Assembly (NCBI GenBank): GCA_012521315.1
Contig: JAAYMP010000190.1
Span: 1-18,497 of the forward strand
From: Bacillota bacterium
Lineage (GTDB): Bacteria > Bacillota > UBA4882 > UBA10575
Length of the DNA: 18,497 nt
Direction: 5' to 3'
Position 1 is the stretch's first letter, and every line of letters begins with the position of its first letter. The notes under the pieces are model-generated. The model did no database searches. It saw only the letters and a list, made by a program, of their open reading frames with translations, and had not been told where the DNA came from. The position numbers and the translations under genes are program-made. Shown piece after piece: positions 13,316-18,497 of the stretch.

Positions 13316-13962
13316 CACTCCAGCAACGCCAAAAGCTCCGGGACCGTACGGGCAAGATGGTTCGGACCGGCCGCTTCCAGCTCGGCCGGCTCGCCATAGC
13401 CATACGTGACCGCAATCGAGGCAATCCCATTGGCCTGCGCCCCTTCAATGTCAAACTTCCGGTCCCCCACCATGACCGCCTTCTCCTTGTCCGGCGGGAG
13501 CAAAGCAAGGGCCGCCGCGATTACCTCGGTCTTCTTAGTCCGCTGCCCGTCCAGGTAGCTGCCGACGATCAGCTCGTCGGCAAAATACCGGTCAATCTGG
13601 AAATGGGCGAGAACCTGCCGGGCGAAGACGGTCGGTTTGGAGGTGGCCAACGCCAGCTTCTTTCTGCGGTCAACCAGGGTCTGGAGCAACTCGGGAATAC
13701 CCGGATAAAGCTGGTTTTCGAAGATCCCGCGGGGCCCATAGTACTCCCGGTAGTACGCCACCGCTTCCCTGGCTTTTTCTTCATCAAATCCATAATACTT
13801 CATAAAGGAATCCATCAGCGGCGGGCCGATAAAACAACGGAGAAACTCCGGGTCGCCGTCAAGCCCGAATTTCCGCAACGCATAACGGACCGAATTGACA
13901 ATCCCGATCCCTGGGTCGGTTAAAGTTCCGTCTAAGTCAAAAAGGATGTATTGGTAGGACAC
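13315..13962 (-). CDS. HAD-IA family hydrolase, phosphoglycolate phosphatase-like
   Basis: This 215-residue protein has all HAD motifs: I, LFDLDGTLTD with nucleophile D9 and D11; II, ATSKPT (T107/S108); III, a lysine at 143-144; and IV, VGDRKFDIEGAQANG with D167 and D171. The helical cap at about 15-85 is of the C1 type. It fits the Gph/PpaX group (COG0546), which removes phosphate from phosphoglycolate, pyrophosphate or nucleotides; the substrate is not certain. The start chosen is GTG 13962, because GGAG lies 8 bases upstream. An earlier in-frame GTG at 13971 overlaps that GGAG and is unlikely. It converges with the membrane protein gene. AT-rich 10-bp repeats lie upstream of its start. Confidence 0.88.
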   Translation of the reverse strand: MSYQYILFDLDGTLTDPGIGIVNSVRYALRKFGLDGDPEFLRCFIGPPLMDSFMKYYGFDEEKAREAVAYYREYYGPRGIFENQLYPGIPELLQTLVDRRKKLALATSKPTVFARQVLAHFQIDRYFADELIVGSYLDGQRTKKTEVIAAALALLPPDKEKAVMVGDRKFDIEGAQANGIASIAVTYGYGEPAELEAAGPNHLARTVPELLALLE

Positions 13963-14016
13963 CTTGACCACTCCATGCTATAATCCTTACGGCCGATGCA
14001 TATAACCAATAAAGTT

Positions 14017-14076
14017 TATATTTGCCTATATTTGTCTATATTTGTTTATATTTGCGCTTATAATGGTTTATAATTC
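14017..14076. repeat. AT-rich tandem repeat, 10-bp period (TATATTTGYY)
   Basis: Four near-identical units, TATATTTGCC, TATATTTGTC, TATATTTGTT and TATATTTGCG, are followed by two degenerate ones (CTTATAATGG, TTTATAATTC), all in exact 10-bp register. They lie in the gap upstream of the HAD gene and downstream of the merR-type gene. They may bend DNA or serve as a promoter-adjacent A/T tract. The rest of the 13972-14214 gap holds only the terminator. Confidence 0.7.
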
Positions 14077-14127
14077 GCTTCCAGCCCCCGCTTTCCTTTA
14101 AAAATCAAGTACGCAAGCCACCGCTGG

Positions 14128-14159
14128 AAAAAGGCTGCTTTCTGGAGGAGAAGGCAGCC
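14128..14159 (-). terminator. Intrinsic terminator after the merR/tipA-like gene
   Basis: On the minus strand GGCTGC at 14159-14154 pairs with GCAGCC at 14138-14133. The stem extends inward to 11 bp through one G-T pair, with a 5-base loop, and is followed by five T (14132-14128). It lies 56 bp past the stop at 14215. Confidence 0.85.
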
Positions 14160-14214
14160 CCCTCTTTAGCGTCTCTGTCAATGGGTAACTTGTTTTCCCA
14201 ACCCGGGCGTAACC

Positions 14215-14982
14215 TTATTGCTGCTGCCCGGTGTAGATCAAGATCGCATCGCACAAAAACTGCGCCGCCCCGGGCTGGATCTGGTCATCGTAGTAGGCGG
14301 TAAAACGGGAATCCGCCACGTACATGCGGGCCAGTCCGGCATGGGCCTCCTTATTATAGTGGTTCCACGAAAAAGTCAGCCATTGCCGGTGCAAATCCGC
14401 AGTTTTCTGCGCCAGGTCGCCGGCGGGCTCCCCGGTCGCCATCGCCGCTTTCAGGGTGTTAAGAACTTCCTCTCCCAGCTTTTGCCATTCTGCATATTGC
14501 TCAGCCGTCATGTTTTTCAGAAGCGCATTGGAACGGTCAACGGCTTCGTCTCCGTATTTCGCCCGGACTTCCGCTCCATACTTATCTTCGTTCTCCGCGA
14601 TCATTTTTTGTTTGAAGGCTTCAAACTTCTCTTGATCCGTCATGGTTGTTTTCCCCTCCTTTAAGGCGATTGTCTTTTCCACATTGGCAATTAACAGATC
14701 GACCTGTCGCCTCTTGGCCAGCAGCTTGGCCCGGTGCTCTCTTAAAGCGGCCAGCTCGTCAAAGGACGGTGCGGAGATCAGCCGTTTAATCTTTTTCAGC
14801 TCCACGCCAAGCTCCCGGTAGAAAAGGATCTGCTGTAACCGGTCCACTTCCGCCTGGCCGTAAAGGCGGTAACCCGCCGCACTCACCTGGGCGGGCTTTA
14901 AAAGGCCAATCTCATCGTAGTAGCGGATGGTACGCGGGCTGATCCCGGCCAGTCTTGCCAATTGCCGCACCGTATAAGCCAA
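14215..14982 (-). CDS. MerR family transcriptional regulator with TipAS-like ligand domain
   Basis: The 255-residue protein begins with a winged helix (YTVRQLARLAGISPRTIRYYDEIGLLKP, 3-30, then GYRLYGQAEVDRLQQI), a MerR DNA-binding domain. A long coiled coil (about 75-110) and a TipAS antibiotic-recognition domain (about 118-250) follow, as in TipA of Streptomyces and Mta of B. subtilis. Such proteins bind drugs and activate efflux or their own gene. The start is TTG 14982, with GGGAGG 8 bases upstream. The GTG at 14991 is in frame but sits directly on that ribosome site. The promoter has the 19-bp spacer and dyad typical of MerR control. A second in-frame start with its own ribosome site lies at codon 114. 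No target gene is adjacent, so autoregulation is the most likely link. Confidence 0.93.
   Translation of the reverse strand: MAYTVRQLARLAGISPRTIRYYDEIGLLKPAQVSAAGYRLYGQAEVDRLQQILFYRELGVELKKIKRLISAPSFDELAALREHRAKLLAKRRQVDLLIANVEKTIALKEGKTTMTDQEKFEAFKQKMIAENEDKYGAEVRAKYGDEAVDRSNALLKNMTAEQYAEWQKLGEEVLNTLKAAMATGEPAGDLAQKTADLHRQWLTFSWNHYNKEAHAGLARMYVADSRFTAYYDDQIQPGAAQFLCDAILIYTGQQQ
14641..14662 (-). promoter_or_regulatory. Internal ribosome binding site and in-frame ATG for a short TipAS-like product
   Basis: Inside the merR/tipA-like gene, AAAGGAGGGG (14662-14653) stands about 9-11 bases before an in-frame ATG (14643). Initiation here would give a 142-residue protein containing just the ligand domain. 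Streptomyces tipA is known to make such a short form (TipAS) from an internal start. Confidence 0.55.
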
Positions 14983-15005
14983 TATCCTCACCTCCCGCCA
15001 ACCCC

Positions 15006-15036
15006 ACTATACACCTTTACGTTACGTTAAGGTCAA
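15006..15036 (-). promoter_or_regulatory. MerR-type promoter and operator of the tipA-like gene
   Basis: On the minus strand TTGACC (15036-15031) and TATAGT (15011-15006) are separated by 19 bases, too long for normal sigma-A use. A 19-bp near-perfect palindrome (15032-15014; the two arms CCTTAACGT and ACGTAAAGG match their inverse except at one pair and the centre) fills the spacer. This is the classical MerR layout, in which the bound activator twists the DNA to realign the boxes. Confidence 0.88.
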
Positions 15037-15052
15037 CACTTTTCTCCCTCTT

Positions 15053-15745
15053 TTATTCCGCCATCCCTTTTAAGGCTTCCACGTCAATAATCTTCACCGA
15101 AGCGCCGTGAAAATCGATCAGTCCTTCCGCTTTCATCCTTCCCAACTCCCGGGAGAGGGAAGGCCGCGCCACATTGAGAAAATCCGCCATCTCATTGCGG
15201 TTAAAGGGTAACATGAAGGTCTTTGCCCCCGCTTCCTTTGCCTGTTCCAATAAGAATACGGCGATCTTGCCGCGCAAGGTCTTAATGGTCAAGTGCTCTA
15301 CTTTCCGGTTGAGCTGGAGCGCTTTTTCCGAGATAATCCGGAGCATATTCGTGATTAAGCGCCGGTGGCCCGGACACTGCCGCGGGCAGGTCCCGATGAT
15401 CTTATCGGGCGGTAAAAAAAAGACCGCCGCTTCCTGCTGGACCTGGATCGTCGCCGGCCATCCTTTCCGCCCGGAAAACGCCACCATCTCGCCGAAAAGG
15501 TCCCCCGGCTGCAAGGTGGCGAGGATCACCCGGTTCCCGGCCACGCTCTCCTTGGTCACGATCGCCCGCCCGGCTAAAACCACCCCGACCCCCAGGAACC
15601 TCTCCCCTTCCACCGTCACCAGTTCGTTCCGGCGAAAGCGCCGAACCTCCGGGTTAAGACAGGCCAACATGATTTGGAGTTCTGCGGGATCAATTCCCGC
15701 AAACAGAGGGCAGATGGACAACTCGGCTTTCCACTGCGCAAACAT
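15053..15745 (-). CDS. Crp/Fnr family transcriptional regulator
   Basis: The 230-residue protein has an N-terminal cyclic-nucleotide-binding-like beta roll (about 13-115, with LQPGDLFGEMVAFSG at 78-92). A long dimerisation helix follows (about 125-160, ITNMLRIISEKALQLNRKVEHL). The C-terminal Crp-type winged helix is at 165-228, with recognition region NRNEMADFLNVARPSLSRELGRMKAEGLI at 182-210. A CPRQCPGH segment (120-127) before the long helix contains two cysteines and a histidine that could bind heme or metal; this is inference. It lacks the full arginine-containing cAMP pocket signature, so the ligand is unknown. GGGTGAGG lies 5 bases before the ATG at 15745. A perfect 16-bp palindrome 18-33 bp upstream suggests autoregulation. 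The merR promoter starts right after its stop and no terminator separates them. Confidence 0.92.
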   Translation of the reverse strand: MFAQWKAELSICPLFAGIDPAELQIMLACLNPEVRRFRRNELVTVEGERFLGVGVVLAGRAIVTKESVAGNRVILATLQPGDLFGEMVAFSGRKGWPATIQVQQEAAVFFLPPDKIIGTCPRQCPGHRRLITNMLRIISEKALQLNRKVEHLTIKTLRGKIAVFLLEQAKEAGAKTFMLPFNRNEMADFLNVARPSLSRELGRMKAEGLIDFHGASVKIIDVEALKGMAE

Positions 15746-15762
15746 TCCGGCCTCACCCTTTA

Positions 15763-15778
15763 GGTAACCTAGGTTACC
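15763..15778. promoter_or_regulatory. Perfect 16-bp palindrome, candidate Crp/Fnr operator
   Basis: GGTAACCTAGGTTACC equals its own reverse complement. The halves GTAAC and GTTAC are 4 bases apart, the spacing used by FNR-type sites. It lies in the leader between the predicted promoter (15793-15821) and the ribosome site of the crp/fnr-type gene, where a bound protein would block transcription. Confidence 0.65.
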
Positions 15779-15792
15779 ATGCTTTTACCTAC

Positions 15793-15821
15793 ATTTTATT
15801 ACAACAGACGGTGGAGCACAA
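15793..15821 (-). promoter_or_regulatory. Putative promoter of the crp/fnr-type gene
   Basis: On the minus strand TTGTGC (15821-15816), a 17-base spacer and TAAAAT (15798-15793) are seen. The -35 box is weak, so the site may need an activator. Confidence 0.45.
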
Positions 15822-15838
15822 GGAGTGCGCAAAGAGAT

Positions 15839-15881
15839 AAAAACAACCGCTTGATGATTCCTCCTGAACCAAAAGCGGTTG
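15839..15881 (-). terminator. Intrinsic terminator after pbpC
   Basis: On the minus strand CAACCGCTT (15881-15873) pairs with AAGCGGTTG (15852-15844), a perfect 9-bp stem with a 20-base loop. It is followed by TTTTT (15843-15839). It lies about 75 bp after the pbpC stop. Confidence 0.75.
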
Positions 15882-15893
15882 TCTGCTTTCGAT

Positions 15894-15927
15894 CGGAGCG
15901 AGAAAATACCATTCGAACCTCGCTTCG
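15894..15927. repeat. Second stem-loop in the 3' region of pbpC
   Basis: CGGAGCGAG (15894-15902) pairs with CTCGCTTCG (15919-15927) over 9 bp with one G-T pair and a 16-base loop. There is no T-run on either strand, so it is not a full terminator. It precedes the terminator on the pbpC transcript. Confidence 0.4.
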
Positions 15928-15954
15928 TAATGACCAGGATAAATAGGCCCGGTA

Positions 15955-18366
15955 TTAATTGCTAATCTCCAGGAAAACCTCGGTGCTTCTTCCCCGGTCG
16001 TCTTGGCAGATGACCCGGAAACGACCGGGTTTCGGTACATAAAAGAGACGTTCTCCCGGTTTGGTATGACCATAAAATTTCCCGTCGACAAACCAGTAGA
16101 GGCGTTGCACATCATTGCCGGCCGCCGCTTCAAAGCAAATTTTCTGAAACTCCAGGGGAATTCCGCGGCGGATGTGATAAACATAATCCGGCGAGGGCGA
16201 ACGCACCACCGGTGCCCCGCCTGGCAGGATCTTTTGCCACTCCGGGAGGAGCGGCGGGAGCTTTTCCACCGGTTGTCCGTTCGACTCAAGCCAGGCCGCA
16301 ACCCTGGGCGGATACTGCAAATATACCCGCTCTTCAGTCTCCCGGGCCGCCGAGTAGTAATGGGGCGGGAGACGGTAACCGGTCGCCGTATCCAGCAGAT
16401 AGGTCTGGTGGATCGTGCACTCCACGTCCGGCGAACAATCGGTTAAATAATAATCGGTACGCAACGGGGAACAGAACGGGCCGGGCGTTTGACCGCTAAC
16501 AGCGCACACCGCTCGCTTTTTAACAGTCGCCGGGGGCGTAAACCAGGAAACGGTGGTATTACTATTCAAATGGGTAAAAATCGTAAAGAGGAGCGGAGCG
16601 GCCTTCTCGGCCCCGTTCAGTCCGGCCCGTCCGACCCCGGAAAAATTTCCGACCCACACCCCCACGGTATAACGGGGGTTATAGCCGATGCTCCAGGCGT
16701 CTTTATGCCCATAAGAAGTCCCGGTCTTCCACGCCACCTTCGGTAAGGTGGTAAACTCCCAACAAGTCGGAAGGTCGGGACGATGGACCTCAGTCAGGAT
16801 CTCGGTAATAATATAGGCCACTCCCGGGGAGAACAACGGCAACGGAGGTGAAGTTCTCTGGTCAAGCCGGGTCTGAACCGGATAGATCTTTCCCCCATTG
16901 GCCAACGCGGCATAGAGATTGGCCAATTCGAGCAGGTTGACCTCACACCCGCCGAGCACCATCGGCAAACCGTAGTGGTTCACCGGGGTCAGTGTCGTAA
17001 ACCCGGCTTTTTTTAACAGTTCGTAGAGGCTTTCACCCCCCAAAGCCGCCAGCAGATTGACCGCCGGCACATTGAGCGATCTTTGCAGCGCCTCCTGGGC
17101 CGAGACCAAGCCGGAATAAGTCGAGTCGTAATTCTCCGGGCTATAACCGGAATAGATCACCGGGACATCCTCAACATAATGGGCAGGGGTGAGCAATCCT
17201 TTTTCGAAAGCAAGCGCATAAACAAAGGGTTTCAAGGTTGAGCCCGGCGAACGGGGGGCCAGATAACCATTGACCTGTCCTTGGTCTTGTTCATTGAAAA
17301 ACTCCCCTGACCCAACCGCCGCCACCAACTGGTGGGTTCGGTTATCGATCACCACCGCCGCCGCATTGGTGATCCCTTCCGCTTTTAACTTCGCAACCTC
17401 AAGGGCGAGTAACTCCTCGAGAAAGACTTGCAAATCCCGGTCAATGGTGGTATAGATCCGGGCTTCCCCGGGATAGCGGGTGACCATTTCTTGACTGAAA
17501 TGGGGCGCTCGAAAAGGCCACTCCCGGCGGGCGGTCGGGATCTCCTCCACCAAAGCTTCCCGGTATTCGGCTTCGGCGATCATCCCGTGGTCATAGAGGC
17601 GTTTCAACACCTTATCGCGGGCTTGACGCGCCCGGTCAGGAGCAAGATCCGGTCGCAACTGCGTCGGCGAGTTGGGCAGCACCGTGAGGAGAGCTGCTTC
17701 CCCGGGGCTCAAGTGGGCCGGTTCTTTCCCAAAATAGAGCCAAGCCGCGGCGGCCACCCCCTCAATGTTCCCGCCATAGGGGGCGATGTTAAAATAGATG
17801 GTCAAGAGCTCCTCTTTGCTGAACCGGTGTTCCAGTTGGAGGGCGCGAAACAGCTCAATCAATTTGTTCCGCCAGGTTCTTGCTTTCGGTTCCATCATCC
17901 GGGCAATTTGCATCGTCAACGTTGATCCGCCGGAGATGATCCGTCCAGAGCGCAGGTTCTGCCCGAAAGCCCGGATTAAAGCCACCGGATTAACCCCCGG
18001 GTGGTAATAAAACCAGCGATCTTCGTAGAAGATCAGGTATTTCTGAAGGAGTGGCGAAACCTGATCCAAGTCGGTCCGGATCCGCCACCTCCCATCGGCA
18101 GAGGTAAACGCCCGGAGCACCCTCCCTTCGCGGTCAAAGACCAAGGTCGAAGTGGGCGGTTGCAGCGCCGCCCAAGGCAATGGAACCAAGAAAACGGCAA
18201 GCTCAAAAAGGATCAGACCGAGGACGGAAATACCTATGCCCTTTTGTAGTCGAGGGTTCATCCGCATCCACCGGGTGTGCAGTTTGCGGAGAAAGGCCTT
18301 GAGGTGGCCACAAACCGGGCCAGTGACTTTCACACACCTTTTCTGGATCTGTCTGGCTAATTCCAT
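15955..18366 (-). CDS. pbpC: Penicillin-binding protein 1C (bifunctional class A peptidoglycan synthase)
   Basis: The 803-residue protein starts with a cytoplasmic basic segment and one signal-anchor helix (about 43-62). The glycosyltransferase family 51 domain follows, with catalytic E115 in YEDRWFYYHPGVNP, then GGSTLTMQIARM at 146-157. The transpeptidase domain has active serine S376 in SPGSTLKPF (K379), SLN at 430-432 and KTGTS at 547-551. The last part (about 712-800) matches the C-terminal BiPBP_C domain special to PBP1C. It polymerises and cross-links peptidoglycan outside the membrane; E. coli PbpC is thought to be a minor enzyme. ATG 18366 was chosen because AGGTGAGG lies just upstream; an in-frame GTG at 18375 overlaps that site. 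It follows the alpha-2-macroglobulin tail by about 35 bp and is probably in one operon with it. Confidence 0.95.
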   Translation of the reverse strand: MELARQIQKRCVKVTGPVCGHLKAFLRKLHTRWMRMNPRLQKGIGISVLGLILFELAVFLVPLPWAALQPPTSTLVFDREGRVLRAFTSADGRWRIRTDLDQVSPLLQKYLIFYEDRWFYYHPGVNPVALIRAFGQNLRSGRIISGGSTLTMQIARMMEPKARTWRNKLIELFRALQLEHRFSKEELLTIYFNIAPYGGNIEGVAAAAWLYFGKEPAHLSPGEAALLTVLPNSPTQLRPDLAPDRARQARDKVLKRLYDHGMIAEAEYREALVEEIPTARREWPFRAPHFSQEMVTRYPGEARIYTTIDRDLQVFLEELLALEVAKLKAEGITNAAAVVIDNRTHQLVAAVGSGEFFNEQDQGQVNGYLAPRSPGSTLKPFVYALAFEKGLLTPAHYVEDVPVIYSGYSPENYDSTYSGLVSAQEALQRSLNVPAVNLLAALGGESLYELLKKAGFTTLTPVNHYGLPMVLGGCEVNLLELANLYAALANGGKIYPVQTRLDQRTSPPLPLFSPGVAYIITEILTEVHRPDLPTCWEFTTLPKVAWKTGTSYGHKDAWSIGYNPRYTVGVWVGNFSGVGRAGLNGAEKAAPLLFTIFTHLNSNTTVSWFTPPATVKKRAVCAVSGQTPGPFCSPLRTDYYLTDCSPDVECTIHQTYLLDTATGYRLPPHYYSAARETEERVYLQYPPRVAAWLESNGQPVEKLPPLLPEWQKILPGGAPVVRSPSPDYVYHIRRGIPLEFQKICFEAAAGNDVQRLYWFVDGKFYGHTKPGERLFYVPKPGRFRVICQDDRGRSTEVFLEISN

Positions 18367-18400
18367 CGTCCTCACCTGTTTATGTTTGCTGCTCTCACCC

Positions 18401-18497
18401 CTAATCGCCCACTACCCGAATGGCGCCACTCGAGCTGAAACTGGAGATTTCAGGGGCATACATACACTCTGCTTTGATCGAGGGCAGGATAAACTCC
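18401..18497 (-). CDS. C-terminal end of a bacterial alpha-2-macroglobulin (YfhM-like), partial
   Basis: An open frame entering from the right edge ends at TAG 18403-18401. The visible 31 residues begin EFILPSIKAECMYAPEISSF and end GAIRVVGD. The pattern F-LP, then AE-MY-PE, then a G-x-(I/V)-x-V tail is typical of the last residues of bacterial alpha-2-macroglobulins. In E. coli yfhM lies next to pbpC. The frame stops 34 bp before the pbpC start, as in an operon. These proteins trap attacking proteases and are thought to work with PBP1C when the envelope is breached. Only the tail is visible, so the call rests on this short match plus the neighbour. Confidence 0.6.
   Translation of the reverse strand, partial: EFILPSIKAECMYAPEISSFSSSGAIRVVGD

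Noticed and set aside
15894..15927. GTTCGAAT on the minus strand, resembling a tRNA T-loop
   Set aside because: The flanking bases cannot form a 5-bp T stem, and no anticodon or D arm is found nearby. The region folds as a simple hairpin.

Overview
The window looks like a chromosomal segment of a moderately GC-rich member of the Bacillota (Firmicutes). The signs are strong AGGAGG-type ribosome binding sites, sigma-A-like promoters, several TTG/GTG starts, a lipoprotein-type binding protein, a TipA/Mta-like MerR regulator and a class I preQ1 riboswitch. One feature is atypical for a monoderm Gram-positive: the right edge carries a penicillin-binding protein 1C gene directly behind the 3' end of what looks like a bacterial alpha-2-macroglobulin gene. 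That pair is best known from diderm bacteria, so a diderm Bacillota lineage or gene transfer is possible. No phage, insertion sequence, CRISPR array, rRNA or tRNA was recognised.

Left part (1-6240). On the minus strand lie a truncated PiT phosphate permease, a MATE efflux pump with its own terminator, and a queuosine-precursor salvage operon (yhhQ-type transporter then queF). A preQ1-I riboswitch and a promoter precede that operon. A divergent EamA/DMT exporter (plus strand) starts from its own promoter and its 3' end runs 73 bp into the convergent sfsA gene. sfsA lies downstream of a PanE/ApbA-type reductase gene on the minus strand. The 6237-6530 gap between panE and the kinase gene shows no convincing gene.

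Middle (6531-13312). A large orphan hybrid histidine kinase (REC-GAF-PAS-PAS-HK-REC) is on the minus strand. Its leader contains a clear intrinsic terminator and a possible 18-codon ORF. Divergently, on the plus strand, a polar amino acid ABC transporter is laid out as binding lipoprotein, terminator, a 450-bp repeat-rich spacer, permease and ATPase. A small four-helix membrane protein of unknown function and a terminator follow.

Right part (13315-18497). All genes are on the minus strand: a HAD phosphatase, a MerR/TipAS regulator whose promoter has a textbook 19-bp spacer with a dyad, and a Crp/Fnr-type regulator with a perfect 16-bp palindrome in its leader. Then come PBP1C and the alpha-2-macroglobulin tail. 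The intergenic gaps hold short AT-rich tandem repeats with 9- or 10-bp periods and one 18-bp repeat.

The strongest regulatory observations are the preQ1 riboswitch, the MerR operator, the internal TipAS-like translation start, the Crp/Fnr palindrome and the terminator in the kinase leader.
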